The notes under the pieces: model-generated
Database searches by the model: none
Seen by the model: the letters and a program-made list of their open reading frames with translations, nothing else
What the model was told of the DNA's origin: nothing
Source of the DNA: Aradus depressus
Taxonomy: Eukaryota; Arthropoda; Insecta; Hemiptera; Aradidae
Direction: 5' to 3'
NCBI GenBank assembly: GCA_963662175.1
Contig: OY759225.1
Coordinates: forward strand, 16,603,601 to 16,667,600
Length of the DNA: 64,000 nucleotides
Made by a program: the position numbers and the translations under genes
Part shown: piece after piece, positions 30,039 through 40,435 of the stretch
Layout of the letters: the number at the start of each line of letters is the position of its first letter
Position numbering within the stretch: the first letter of the stretch is position 1

Positions 30039-30188
30039 TCATTTTTCATTTTCTTTTCGATGCTGCCGTAGCTCTTGCATTTGCTCGGCACTAGACTTTT
30101 TGGTTTTTTTGAATTCCTTTTCATGCGTGCTTTCTTCTGATTTGCGTTTTCTATAATTCCGCGCATATTTACTATTCATATGAGACAT
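30039..30188 (-). CDS. Small basic ORF in a transposon-like segment, function unknown
   Basis: A 49-codon minus-strand ORF, ATG at 30188 and TGA at 30039. The product is strongly basic and charged (MSHMNSKYARNYRKRKSEES... ending RQHRKENEK). The YARNYRKRK and SSAEQMQELRQHRKE stretches resemble the Lys/Arg-rich 'K-x-N-A-E-R-Q-R-x-Y-R-x-R' repeats seen at the N termini of some insect transposon proteins. That is only a resemblance. The segment (about 29985-30590) interrupts an R copy, so it may be an insertion. Expression is unproven. Confidence 0.35.
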   Translation of the reverse strand: MSHMNSKYARNYRKRKSEESTHEKEFKKTKKSSAEQMQELRQHRKENEK

Positions 30189-30589
30189 CTTGAATTTTTT
30201 TGCAATTTTCAATTTAATACCAATTTTTACATATATTTCGGCGAATATTTTTATTGTTTCACTTTGAGTCCTAGTAGCTCTTCACAATGATAACCGAATC
30301 AACGTCCTATCTAAACGCGTTATCACGCTACACTAATTTCTAATTTTACACAACGCTGATTAGCAACAATCATCCGCCGACGCCCACACTAGCCTGATAA
30401 CGTCACAGGCAAAACAAACACTGAACAACAAACACGTACAGACATACTCTATCCATTGTGAACTCAACCGTTGTTATCGCATTATTAGTCTCGTAGTTAT
30501 TATCGATTGAAATCTGACGGTATTTTGTAACAAAAGAAAGTTTGATGGCTATCACTCTGCTTAACGAGCGAATAGACGTTTTCACATAA

Positions 30590-30880
30590 AAAAATAAAAA
30601 TGTGCGTTTATTAACACGATAACTCCCGATAGAATGAATATATCGACACGAACTTTTATTTGTGTATCCAGAAACCTATAAGGACGACATCTATTAATTT
30701 TTAGCCAAATCGTACAAAAGGGAGGGGGGATTAAGGGAGAGGACACAAAAACTCCAATAACTGCCTTTGCAATAAATATTACAGCTAATAATTTTATACC
30801 CAGAAACGCCAATAACTGCCGACGTAACGAATGTATCGACATGAAAAATTATATTTAAATTCAAAACCCTACAAGGACTA
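30590..30880 (-). repeat. R repeat fragment
   Basis: Contains AACACGATAACTCCCGATAG, CGACACGAACTTTTATTTGT, GCCAAATCG and AACTGCCGACGTAACGAATG. It breaks off at about 30880. Confidence 0.65.
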
Positions 30881-31079
30881 TTTAGAAAGACAATATATAA
30901 AAAAAACTTTCGTTTTTCATTATTTTTATCAAGTGTTCACAATATCTCTGCAAAAAATGTTAAGTATCGATAAGGTATATCTTCAATTATAACATCAATT
31001 TTCGCCTTATGTTATTTTATCATTAAAAATATACATTAAAAATATACATTAAAAAAAAATCCTTTACACTGGTCCACTA

Positions 31080-31355
31080 GTTTATTTTATTATTGTGCTT
31101 ATTGTTTGCTTCATCTGGAAGGTAAAATAAATTTAAACATGCTGTCCTTCGAATGGAACGTTAAGCGATGGTCCCGAGCCTGTACATTGTTATGTACTCA
31201 TTAAAGACAACCATTCTACGTGAATAAAAAATTTATGGTAGGCAAAATTTAGGACTCCGATAGTAGAGACGGGCTCGTGTCCTCCAGAGTGACGGAAGAG
31301 AGGCGATATAACGTGCAGGTAGTTAAAGCCCGGGCCATTAGTGATAATAACTAAC
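31080..31355 (+). mobile_element. SINE, 5'-truncated and diverged
   Basis: Starts at TAGTTTATTTTAT after the lost tRNA head. The core CTGTCCTTCGAATGGAACG and GATGGTCCCGAGCCTGTAC, the body and AAAGCCCGGGCC follow. It ends without clear CCTAA units. It lies head to head with the next SINE, 57 bases away. Confidence 0.82.
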
Positions 31356-31411
31356 TCTAAAGATTTTTCATCGAATCGTTAATTTAAAGAGAATAAATAA
31401 TTAGCCATTAA

Positions 31412-31714
31412 CTTTAACTACGAGGTCATATCGCCTACTACCAGAGCGCTCTTTCGTCACTCTGGTGGACATGAACTCTACTATGGGAGTCCTAAATTTT
31501 GCCTATCCTAAATTTTTATTCACCTAGGACAGGGGTCTTTAACTAGTACCTGACGTGGTACAGGCTCGGGACCATCGCTTAACGTCTCATTCGAAGGACA
31601 GCGTGCTTAAGTTTATTTTACCTCCCAGATAAAATAAACTAATTACCTCGATCGGGTTTACGAACCCACGTTCTTGAGCTCAGAAGCCGCATACCACTGA
31701 ACTACCGGCGCCCT
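31412..31714 (-). mobile_element. tRNA-derived SINE, nearly full length
   Basis: The minus-strand copy starts GAGGGCGCCGGTAGTTCAGT. The A box is present and the B box altered (GGGTTCGTAAACCC); core and body run to TCGTAGTTAAAG. The extreme tail is missing. Confidence 0.88.
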
Positions 31715-31959
31715 CCTATCCGATTAAGAAAATTTAAAGTAATGGCTGGCTACTATTAATTAATTATGTTCTCAATTTAAATTTTAATCCTCGATCTTTT
31801 TTATTAGTCGTTTTATTAATCGAAATTTTGTAAACTTCATCATTTCTCATACCAAATCAGAATTTTGAAATTTATAAAAAGTTCTGATTTAATTTTTTGA
31901 GTTTTTGTGAATGACGTGAATTTCAAAAAAAAAATTATCACTACCAATGTACAAATTAT

Positions 31960-32720
31960 TCACTTAATTTTTCGCTCCTTTCTCCAACACCAATCGAACG
32001 TTTGCACTAATATTCAACAGTTGACTTACATAAGGGCTCCTTAATCCTCATACTAAATTTTGTCTAGATAAATTCATTACATCGGCAGTTATTAGGGTTT
32101 GTGAATAGAGCCCTCTCCCTTCAGCCGATATCGCTTTAACTTGACAAATATGTCCTCATTGGGTTTTGACTGACTTTCAATGTAACATTTCATGTCGATA
32201 CATACATTACATCGATAGTTATTGAGATTTTTGAGTTGAACCCCCTCTAATCCCCCTTTTCCTTCTGTCGATTCTACTGACAATTAACAAGTTTCATCCA
32301 TATGGGTTTTTGAATTTACATATGAAATTTTGGGTCGATATATTCATTACGTCAGTTATTAGAGTATTTAAGTTAAGCCTCTCCTGACTGGAAATTGATA
32401 AGTATTGTTCTTATAGGCTTTTGATGATACATATAAAATTTTGTGTCGATATCTTCATTATATCGATAGTTTTCATGTTAAGCCTCCACCCTAGTCTTTC
32501 CCTTTGGTCGTTTTGACTGAAAAACAAAATATGTCGACGTCAGAAGGTTTGGGTTCACATATATTTCGTGTCGATACATTCATTCTATCGAGAGTTATGT
32601 TCATACACATACTTTTTTTTATATTTATATTTCCAGAGGTCGGAAAACATAAAATTCCGTTGGAAACTCCACATCGAATTTTTGACTGATTACATAACTT
32701 CCCTTATACTTCGAAAGTAA
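31960..32720 (+). repeat. R repeat with internal duplications
   Basis: Begins near CTTAATTTTTCGCTCC and ends at ACATAACTTCCCTTATACTT. The block 'TCGATA..TTCATTA..ATCG..AGTTATT' followed by 'GAGTTGAACCCCCTC' recurs four times, so this copy is longer than usual. Confidence 0.65.
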
Positions 32721-32924
32721 AAAATTAAGACACCATTTTAAATATCCTTGAAAATATCGCAAATTTATATTTTTACTGAGTAATTTTTAAATGGCGAAAA
32801 ACTGATGTGCTGATGGTAGAGCTGATTTTATCGGTTCTTTACTAAAAATGATTACTTTTTTTTATTCTAATATTATTGTATTTTTGCATTTAACAATATT
32901 ATATAATAATCAACAAAAATAAGA

Positions 32925-32985
32925 GTGAAAACTTAATTGATTATTTTCTTCTGGGGATGTACATTGCCGATGGTTCACCGACTTG
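32925..32985 (-). repeat. R repeat, terminal fragment
   Basis: AGTGAAAACTTAATTGATTA through TGGGGATGTACATTGCCGATG and TTCACCGAC, the conserved R end. Confidence 0.65.
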
Positions 32986-33349
32986 GAAACTAATCAATAA
33001 TTTTCGATTGTTTATATAACTTTCTAAACTACTAAATGGGATAATAAAATTGTTTAATCCGAAATCTGGGGAAATTTTTACACTATGATAAGATTTATCT
33101 TATTTTCTATAGGTACTTTAAATTATTATCATTTTCTTAAGATTATATTGTCACGTAGTTCCTTACCTCTGAGTTTAATTGTGATTTAATAAATTATCCA
33201 CGATGATTAACTCTTTATTCAGTATTTTTCAAATGTACACGCTGTCTTTATATAACTAATATTAGGATGTCTTTATATAACTAATGTTAGGATATTCCCC
33301 CCTCTCAAAATCATTTCATACTGACAGTGGGTTTAGAAAATTCACATTA

Positions 33350-33542
33350 ACACCATGGGAGCCATGGTGGCCGTGCGGGCTAGAGCGTAGGGCTTTGGTC
33401 GCATGGTCTCACCATGGTTTGCGGGTTCGAATCCCGTCCGGGAGTGAGTTTTATTTCGTAGATAGAACTCCCTCCCGGGGCCATGGGTGTCGTAAATAAT
33501 TGATAACACAGTTACATGGCTAATATGCATCGAACATAAGGC

Positions 33543-33591
<49 letters not shown>
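33350..33591 (+). mobile_element. Second SINE family: tRNA-derived with poly(A) tail
   Basis: A tRNA-like head with an A-box-like GGCCGTGCGGGCTAGAGCG and a perfect B box GGTTCGAATCC (about 33424-33434) begins near GCCATGGTGGCC. A ~100-base body with CTCCCTCCCGGGGCCATGGG follows, and the element ends in about 48 consecutive A residues (33543-33590). It shares no core with the CCTAA-tailed SINE, so it uses a different LINE partner. It abuts the 3' end of a mariner transposase remnant. Confidence 0.85.
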
Positions 33592-34429
33592 ATAATCTTC
33601 TTTTAGCTCTATACACTTTTCTAAGCGTTTTTCCAACTTTTTTAACCCGTCCAAAAAGTAAGATTTTGGAAGGTCTACAAAATAGGCATCTGTTTGGGTG
33701 ATGACCTCCTCGTTCGTCCCAAACCGTTGTCCGCCGAGCCATTTTTTCAAGTTTGGAAATAAGAAAAAGTCACTGGGAGCCCAATCTGGCGAATACGGTG
33801 GATATTGTAGCAATTCGAAGTTTAATTCCACGAATTTAGCCATTGAAACTGCACAGGTGTGAACCCGTGCATTGTCTTGATGAAAGAGGACTTCTTTTTT
33901 TTTCAAATGAGGACGTTTAATTTTGATTTCTTCACTCAACCGGTGCAATAACGACGCATAATATTCTCCAGTTATTGTTTCTTTCCCTTTTCCAAGTAAT
34001 CGATGTAAATAATTCCGCGTGCATCCAAAAAAACTGTGGCCATAACCTTTCCAGCCGATTTCACCGTCTACCACATTGTGATATGCCTGTTGTCTCCACT
34101 TTCTCGCGCACTTTAAGTCGCCGATCGCTTAACACCATATCGTGGATTTTATCGATCATTTCGGGTGTAGTCACTTCTACTGGACGTTCCCAACGATTTT
34201 CATCTTTTGTTGATGTACGGCCACGTTTAAACTCATTGTCCCAATTATAAACTGTGGCAAACGCAGGGGCAGATGTGTCATGAACTTTATCCAACTCAGC
34301 TTTGATCTCTTTCGGTGTTAAGCCTTTTAAATATAAATGTTTTATCACCACTCGAAACTCACTTTTTTTCCATTTTTTTAAATAAACAAAAGTTCTCTGC
34401 TTCAATCGACGATAAAAATAAAACCACAT
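33592..34429 (-). pseudogene. mariner transposase pseudogene
   Basis: The N-terminal part (ATG 34429 to about 34080) has the HTH region (FRVVIKHLYLKGLTPKEIKA) and the second helix-turn-helix (MIDKIHDMVLSDRRLKV). About 120 codons, including the first catalytic Asp region, are deleted. The C-terminal part (about 34074 to 33592) has the catalytic HQDNARVHT, then YSPDWAPSDFFLFPNLKKWL with the third Asp, and ends KLEKRLEKCIELKEDYV. The two parts are in different frames. Poly(T) read-through at the end is the antisense of the SINE tail. It cannot make an active enzyme. Confidence 0.9.
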
Positions 34430-34534
34430 GATCGATATAGTTAATTTAACAGCTGTCTACTGAGTAATGCTTCCGAAAAACAAACGATTTTCAGTGCGTG
34501 CCATTCTCTAAGGGCTTATTGAACGACCCTCGTA
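33592..34534 (-). mobile_element. mariner transposon, internally deleted and 3'-truncated
   Basis: The right inverted terminus reads, inversely, TACGAGGGTCGTTCAATAAG at 34515-34534, typical of mariner. The other terminus is missing because the copy stops at the poly(A) SINE. Transposase coding sequence fills most of the interval on the minus strand. Confidence 0.85.
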
Positions 34535-35030
34535 CAATCGTTTTCTGAGTTGAAGCGCTCACAATGTTCCACATATTCACAGAAAGACATTGTTGAAAAC
34601 TCGATCATAGATTTTCGCAGGATGTCAATTTTAAAGGTTTAAGAGAGTCAAAAATGACAAGGAAAATGGTAACTTATGATACAACATTGAACTTGACCCG
34701 GGCCATTCTATATCTACAATGAATGCAATGACCTTCTGTCAAACAAAAATGATTCAATTCATAACAATATTTTTGATTTAGTCTGTGGAGATTAGAAGAG
34801 GCTGAATATAAGCCCTCTTTCAGATGGGTGACCCTGAAGACCCAGAAATAGGTTTCTTTATTGATCTTTTATTTAGGGCTCTCCGTTGGTTATTAAGCCC
34901 TTTCAAGATGTTAACACAAAAAAGGCCAAGGGCAGGGCTGGTCGACCATTATCACACCTCATTGCTTTTATAATGCTTTTGTATCTATAAAATATCTTAT
35001 ATTTTCATTATATAAAAATATTATATATTA
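34535..35030. other. Intron 4 sequence without recognised content
   Basis: No ORF or family assignment. It ends in an AT-rich stretch with ATATTATA repeats. Confidence 0.45.
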
Positions 35031-35250
35031 TAAAATATTATAGAAGTCAGGCCACACACTGAAGGGTTCCGTAAGCGTTGGTGTGTGGTTAATTATGGAG
35101 GGATGTACCAACAATCTAATAGGAAGGAGAGATGACGCTTGTGGTCGAAGAAAAACTTGTGGAATTTCTGCCAAACTTTCGGCACTGAGTGTACCTTCTT
35201 CAGGGCTTGTATTGATGCTAGATTTGAGTAAACGATATGTCATTAAAACT
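35030..35250 (-). mobile_element. Possible Penelope-like fragment with hammerhead-like motif
   Basis: On the minus strand CCCTGAAGAAGG, a short loop, GTGCCGAAAGTTTGGCAG lies at about 35170-35212. The stem GGUA/UGCC between CUGAAGA and GAAA fits a hammerhead core. No protein remains. Confidence 0.4.
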
Positions 35251-35466
35251 AAATGTGACTAAACAAATAATTAACATTTAAATATTTACACCAAAACAAA
35301 CTGAAATATTATATCTAAACAATTAGAAATTGTATATCATGAGTGAAAATTTAAAATCAAATATAATGATATCTAAACAAAGACAACATCCTGAAAGAGC
35401 AGATGTTTTAAAATAAATAAAATATAATGTTTAAACAAAACATACCAAAATGTGATGTCAGATATA

Positions 35467-36316
35467 CGAGGTGTATTAAAAAATAACGGGAATTTTCAGT
35501 TTTTGAAAAGAATTTTATTTATTTGTCTACACCAATGTTATCCCCTTCAAAATAGTCCCCATTAGATATTATACACTTATGTCAGCGCTTCTTCCAATCC
35601 CCGAAACACTTCTGGAACTCGATCTTTGGCATAGCATTTAGCTCTCTCAGTGATGCGATTTTAAATCTCATCTATGCTTGTGAAACGACGCCCCTTTAAA
35701 GTTCTCTTTATTGTTGGGAATGGAAAAAAGTCAAACAGAGCCATGTCTGGCGTATATGGAGGCTGGGGCATCATTACAGTGTTGTTTTTGGCCACAAATC
35801 CGGGCGTTTTTTTCGGATTGCTTCAACGAAACGGCGTTGTATTTGTAGTTAGTACTCCTTATTGATCGTTTGACCTTGTGGCAAGAACTCATGGTGCACT
35901 ATGCCGTTAAAATCGAAAAACAGTGAGCATGACCTTCACGGGGCCTCGTCATCTTCAACGTCTTCCCGGCCTTCTTGGAAACGCTTATACCACTCGTTAA
36001 CCCTAGTTTTACTCATAGCAGAGTCACTAAAGGCAATATTTAACATTTCTATAACTTTGCTGCACTTTATTCCATTTTTATAGCAAAATTTAATGCAAAT
36101 TCTCTGATCCATTTTGTAAACAAATAAATAATCGCCGATCATACCAAAACCCATGTAATCTCTTTGACAGCTGACAGCAGACTAAACATCCGGTTTGGCT
36201 AACAATGTACAGATACTTTTCAGACATGTTTACCAACACAACGAAAAAATCGCGCGAATCGGACTAATACAACCCACGAAATTACAAAATTCCCGTTACT
36301 TTTTGAACACACCTCG
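35467..36316 (-). mobile_element. mariner transposon with both inverted ends, internally deleted
   Basis: Inverted ends CGAGGTGTATTAAAAAATAA (left) and CGAGGTGTGTTCAAAAAGTA (right, read inversely) both continue into CGGGAATTTT. TA is found at each flank (35465-35466 and 36317-36318). At 850 bp, against about 1.3 kb for a full mariner, it is deleted internally. Confidence 0.92.
35640..36112 (-). pseudogene. mariner transposase pseudogene
   Basis: From ATG 36112 the minus strand reads MDQRICIKFCYKNGIKCSKV, then MSKTRVNEWYKRFQEGREDV and EDDEAP, the N-terminal HTH region of a mariner transposase. It then jumps to a region around 35935-35860 encoding a V-M-L-T-V-F..F like start of the catalytic domain and HHEFLPQGQTINKEY. 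Further catalytic sequence toward 35640 is frame-shifted. It belongs to a different mariner subfamily from the one at 33592-34534. Confidence 0.85.
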
Positions 36317-36709
36317 TAAAGTCCAACAATATTGTAGTTTCCTCAAGTGTTTAACCGATTCACGCACTCTCTTACTAGCTTTGATCGCATCATCTGATCG
36401 CAGCGCCAGCAAGCGATTGAGTGTTGTCTTAATGATTTTAATATTCTACCTTTACAATGGTATGGAGAATATATGTTCCATGATAAAGTTTTGGATAAAC
36501 TCCTGGAATACCCTCTTGCTGCGAAATTGTTAATAGATGTAATCGAAAAAAAATCTCAAAACAGGATTATGCTTTTAGTAAAGTAGGATTTACATCTGAG
36601 TGATTCTTATACGTCATTTCTGTGACATATGAAGAGTGAGGATAGGGCGAGTGACGTCAGTTAGAATATCCTTGAGGTAGGTCAATGACAGTATAGGCGG
36701 CCACACACG

Positions 36710-36766
36710 CTCCGGTTTGCCTGCACAGGTGTACCTGCCCAGGTATACCTGTGCAGACGACCGGAG
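36710..36766. repeat. Near-perfect palindrome
   Basis: Arms CTGCACAGGTGTACCTG (36721-36737) and CAGGTATACCTGTGCAG (36740-36756) pair with one mismatch. Outer CTCCGGT and ACCGGAG extend the stem after a short bulge. It lies within the terminal region of the Harbinger remnant. Confidence 0.85.
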
Positions 36767-36897
36767 AAGATATCGAAAAAGATATGTTTACCAGAGACAT
36801 GGTTTTGCCAGGTTGCAAAACTGCAGGTTTCTTTACATTTCCACTTCTTTGTTTACATTTGTTCAACAGAAAATGTCTAAGCTTATCAAAAAAGGTT

Positions 36898-36970
36898 ATG
36901 GAGGAGTTTATTGAGACGTATAAGAGTGAACCCAGTTTACGGAAAATAGAAAAGAAGGTGTACCACCATT
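36898..36970 (+). pseudogene. MADF-domain N-terminal fragment
   Basis: MEEFIETYKSEPSLRKIEKK matches the start of MADF (Myb/SANT-like in Adf-1) domains, where a Trp usually stands in place of this Arg (SxLWxI). The reading frame then leaves homology. It is part of the PIF/Harbinger remnant, whose second protein carries this DNA-binding domain. Confidence 0.6.
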
Positions 36971-37149
36971 TCGTTCATTCTCAAATAATTTCGATAATCC
37001 TTTGGTTCAAATTTCAATTCATTTAGCAGGTTTATATGACTAAATGTTGGTATTTTTCGCAACCAATTTTGGATCCATTTTCGACGTTTGTTCTGTTCTT
37101 CTGTTTTGTTTTTATCACAAAAAGGCCTGCAAGCGTTATCACATCGCAT
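36937..37149 (-). pseudogene. PIF/Harbinger transposase N-terminal fragment
   Basis: The minus-strand frame from ATG 37149 encodes RRKWIQNWLRK, then FSHINLLNELKFEPKDYRNY and LRMNEMVVHLL. This is the conserved segment preceding the DDE nuclease domain in Harbinger transposases (the 'FxNxxRM' motif). The catalytic domain is absent. Overlap with the MADF fragment on the other strand indicates collapse of the element by deletion. Confidence 0.65.
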
Positions 37150-37290
37150 ACATTGTCAGTGATTCACCGGAGATTTTTTTTTTTTTGAATTTTTGGAATC
37201 AGTTGGTCGAAAAATATTAAATTCTGATGAAAATTCAACATAGAATTTTTCATCGATTACAAACCTTCTATACTTCCAGCTATATGAAGT
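37150..37290 (+). repeat. R repeat with internal deletion
   Basis: CATTGTCAGTGATTCACCGG (R terminus) is joined directly to the opposite end of R (TTTTTGGAATCAGTTGGTCG ... CTATACTTCCAGCTATATGA). Confidence 0.5.
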
Positions 37291-37335
37291 TAAAATCGCA
37301 AAGATGCCTTCTCGGGACTTGCGTGCCTCACGACT

Positions 37336-38035
37336 TTAAAATATGTCACCCTGATGGGTAGTAGTTATTGTGACGTCAAGCAGATCAGACCTATGGCGCG
37401 CATCTATCAGTATATGATCAATCTGGTTTATCGTTCTGCCATCCGGAGATCTCCACGTGCCTTTGTGGATACTCCTATGGTCGAACAGGGTACTTTCTAT
37501 GACCATATTTTGTGATATAGCGAAATTCATGAGCCTCAAACCATTATCGTTGTTGTCCACATGCAGGCTGTGTTTACCAATGCTGGGCTGGAATACTATG
37601 TTCCTTCCTACCTTGGCATTCATGTCACCCAATACGATCTTGATATCAAGTCTGGGGCATGCTTATCAATGGTATCGTAGAAGTAGTCCTTCTCTAGGTC
37701 CGACTTGTCCTCCGTGGGTGCGTATCCATTGATAAAGCTATAATTGAAGAACCTCGAGTCGGTGGTAGCACACTCTGGGAGTGATCGCCTTGAATTCGAT
37801 GACCAGTTGCCTCGCCAGCCCCCTCACAGTGAACGCCGTCCCTCCAACGTGGTTCCTCTCGTGACAGCTATAGTAGACGGTGCTGGCCCTTTTCTCCAGA
37901 ATCCCCTCGCCTTTCCATCTCATTTCCTGCAATGCTACGACGTCCACATTGTATTTGGTTAGCTCGTCAAGTAGCATTTTTAGCGCACCTGGTCTGTATA
38001 GTGACAACACATACGGTACGGTACTTCCGGAAGAG
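37336..38035 (-). pseudogene. LINE endonuclease fragment (APE-type), frame-shifted
   Basis: The minus strand from about 38010 reads LLDELTKYNVDVVALQEMRW, the first endonuclease motif (QEMRW), then ERNHVGGTAF. After a frameshift near 37665 it continues GDMNAKVGRN, LRLMNFAISQNMVIEST and INQIDHILID. The order and motifs match the endonuclease of RTE/CR1-like LINEs, often annotated in insects as 'craniofacial development protein 2-like'. The final SDH motif and all of RT are missing. Inactive. Confidence 0.82.
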
Positions 38036-38104
38036 TTATAAAAAATATTTTCAAGTATTTATTTATTCATTTTATTTTTTTATTAGTATTGCATAGTAAT
38101 CATA

Positions 38105-38215
38105 TGTGTGTCAGACTCTAAGAGTTATCTGTTCATGTATCTAATTTATAAGCTATCTTAATGTATACAATCTGACTTATGTTATGGTTTAACGGAACTA
38201 AATATTATTATTATA
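38105..38215 (+). mobile_element. LINE 3'-tail fragment
   Basis: Shares GACTCTAAGAGTTATCTG-like sequence, TTATAAGCTATCTTA and GTTATGGTTTAACGG with 23320-23455 and ends AATATTATTATTAT. Confidence 0.55.
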
Positions 38216-38326
38216 AAAAATTCCTGTTATGGCCACATCAAATATATTTTTTTTGGAAATGTTTACGTACATGTTTTTAAACTTATTTTTGATTAAATTT
38301 TGCAACTTTTTTTTTTTTTTATCTAG

Positions 38327-38492
38327 CGGATCCCTGGTAGCGAGGTTGTGGTGCCCGCAGCCATGATGATACTTCTGACAGTTCTTCATTCGCACATTGT
38401 GTCACCTCGGTCGTCCTGCTGTAAGGATCTTGCTCCGTTCAAGCCAAAGTCAAGACGATTCAAGAGAACGAAGAAACGAAATGGAAAGCCGA
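38327..38492 (+). CDS. phtf: phtf coding exon 4
   Basis: A long T tract and ATCTAG precede the exon; the donor is GTAAGT at 38493. It starts on a codon boundary, as exon 3 requires, and encodes residues 127-181 plus one base. RIPGSEVVVPAAMMILLTVL forms a second hydrophobic helix, followed by HSHIVSPRS and a basic tail KPKSRRFKRTKKRNGKP. Vertebrate PHTF1 has the same arrangement (a TEV--P..LMLLLGTVHCQIVSTR-like segment, then KRRRKLRK). Exons 3 and 4 are separated by a 12-kb intron containing at least eight mobile elements. Confidence 0.92.
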
Positions 38493-38564
38493 GTAAGTAA
38501 CGATTTCATTTTGTTTATTGTCTGTGCTTATGTTTCTACTTGTCCAAATCAATAGTCAAGACGG

Positions 38565-38865
38565 AGAATCACCGGCAATGTTCTTCCCCAGCACGAATAA
38601 ATCATTGAAGTTTTCGCTCTCCCATTGAAACCAGGTTTCTATACCAAAAATCAATAGATGAATAGGACAGAAAATCAATAGGTGAACTTTTGAATCATTA
38701 TATTTAATTTTGTGTTGATAAATTCATTACATCGACAGTTATTTGGGGTTTCGAGTTGAGCCCCCCTCTGATACTCCTCTTCCTTCTGGCCGATTTGACA
38801 GAAAATTAGTAGGTGTCGTCCTCATGGGATTCTGAAAACACATATGAATAGCTGGTGAAGTAAAA
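38565..38865 (+). repeat. R repeat, internally deleted
   Basis: Starts GAATCACCGGCAATGTTCTT and ends with GCTGGTGAAGTAAAAC. The central blocks TTCATTACATCGACAGTTAT and GAGTTGAGCCCCCCTCTG are present. Confidence 0.65.
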
Positions 38866-38919
38866 CAATCATGAAACTGGAAATAAACATTAAGGTTGTA
38901 TTTACGCCGGCTTGTATTT

Positions 38920-39060
38920 GCCGTGCGACAGTGAACATCCCAGCTAGTACTGGTTCAGCAACGCTACGCTGTTGTTGTGTGTCGGTGTTGTAGACGGAAC
39001 GTTGTTTGAAAACTATTTATTGATCTCGCTATAATAATTTTTTTATTTTAACGAAAATTC
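38920..39060. repeat. Family X, diverged copy
   Basis: CATCCCAGCTAGTACTGG and CAGCAACGCTACGCTG resemble the X unit. Confidence 0.4.
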
Positions 39061-39082
39061 TGCAACTTCCCCCCTCTATTTA

Positions 39083-39083
39083 A

Positions 39084-39137
<54 letters not shown>
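39083..39137. repeat. (TA)n microsatellite
   Basis: About 27 uninterrupted TA units. Confidence 0.95.
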
Positions 39138-39141
<4 letters not shown>

Positions 39142-39199
39142 AACCATAGGAAATTTGATTTTCTACATTAATCTCGAAAAGTCAAGCGTTAGAGAGCTA

Positions 39200-39760
39200 G
39201 AGACGTTTTAAGTTTTGTGGCCCCCCACAACCCCCTCTCCCGTTCATAATTTTGAAATGCCATATAGCCTATTTTTCAATTTCGCTTATAAGGATGCTAC
39301 ATGTGAAATTTCATGAAAATCCGATCAGCCGTTGAAGAACTAGCACTCGTTTAGCCTTTTGGCTCCCCCCACAACCCCCTCTCCCGTTCATAATTTTGAA
39401 ATGCCATATAGCCTATTTGTCAATTTCGCTTATAAGGATGCTATATGGGAAATTTCATGAAAATCCGATCAGACGTTGAAGAGCTAGCAGTCGTTTAGTG
39501 TTTTGGTTCCCCCCTCAACCCCCTCTCCCATTTATAATTTTGAAATGCCATATAGTATACTTTTCAATTTCGCTTATAAGGATGCTACATGTGAAATTTC
39601 ATGAAAATCCGATGAGACGTTGAAGAGCAAGGTATTTTTTATTATTTTTCTGGTCCCCACAACCCACCTCTCGTTCAAAATGACGGGATAGCCTATGTTT
39701 CAATCTGGCTTATGAGGTTGGTACATGTGAAACTCCCCTAATCCGATGTGAAGTTTAGTT
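39200..39760. repeat. Family Y tandem repeat, ~143-bp unit
   Basis: Three to four regular units run CCCCTCTCCCGTTCATAATT, TTGAAATGCCATATAGC, TTATAAGGATGCTACATG and AAATTTCATGAAAATCCGAT. It is the best-preserved instance of the repeat at 945-1640. Confidence 0.8.
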
Positions 39761-40209
39761 TTGATGTTGGTTCAAACCTATAACTACGCCCTTTTAACTT
39801 TTAATAATATAGACTAGCAGTATTACACGGCGTTGAATGGTGAACTGATTATCTCTTATGCGATTTCTTGGCCATCCTTCGACAATACATTCATAAAGTT
39901 ACAATTTTCAGTGATTCACATGGGAATGAGGCATACCGTCATTCAAATCCAGGAAAAAGGTAATGATGTTTTTTGTTTTGGTATGAAAACTTAATTTTCA
40001 GACATTTTGAGCCTACATTACCCACCTCCCCACTGTTGCCAATATTTTAAAAAATACCACACATTATTTTTTTCATTTTTAATCGTGTAACATAACTGGA
40101 CACGGATAACCGCAAAGGGACGTTACCTCGCTCCTGTGTCATTGTGGTGAGCTTTGGTTAGCGTGGGGTATGCGTAATATAATATACGCGGATAATCATA
40201 AAGGGAGGT

Positions 40210-40310
40210 TACCATGAAACCTCAGCTGTCGGCAACCCAGGTAGCATGTCCCGGGCAACAGTTGTCACCCCAGTTAGTATTTACCAAGCAACCAGGTAGT
40301 ACATTTTCAA
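40210..40310. repeat. Family X, diverged copy
   Basis: Three units: GGCAACCCAGGTAGCATGTC, TGTCACCCCAGTTAGTATTT and AAGCAACCAGGTAGTAC. Confidence 0.5.
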
Positions 40311-40435
40311 TCTTAGTATATTATGTACGCTAAAATGCGTATGATGAAATACGTATACAATTTGATTTACTTCATCTTTGGTTTTATACTCTAACATTCA
40401 AAAATCAACATTTAAAGAGCTCGCTATCATTTTAG

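Larger units (their letters stand above)
36695..37150. mobile_element. PIF/Harbinger transposon remnant
   Basis: The left end AGGCGGCCACACACGCTCCG resembles PIF/Harbinger termini. The interior has pieces of both proteins of this superfamily in convergent orientation: a MADF start (plus, 36898-36970) and a transposase N-terminal part (minus, 36937-37149). The rest is lost, and the right end is replaced by an R terminus at 37150. Confidence 0.65.

Noticed and set aside
33355..33440. Possible functional tRNA gene at the second SINE
   Set aside because: A perfect B box is present, but the segment continues into a SINE body and a 48-base poly(A) tail.
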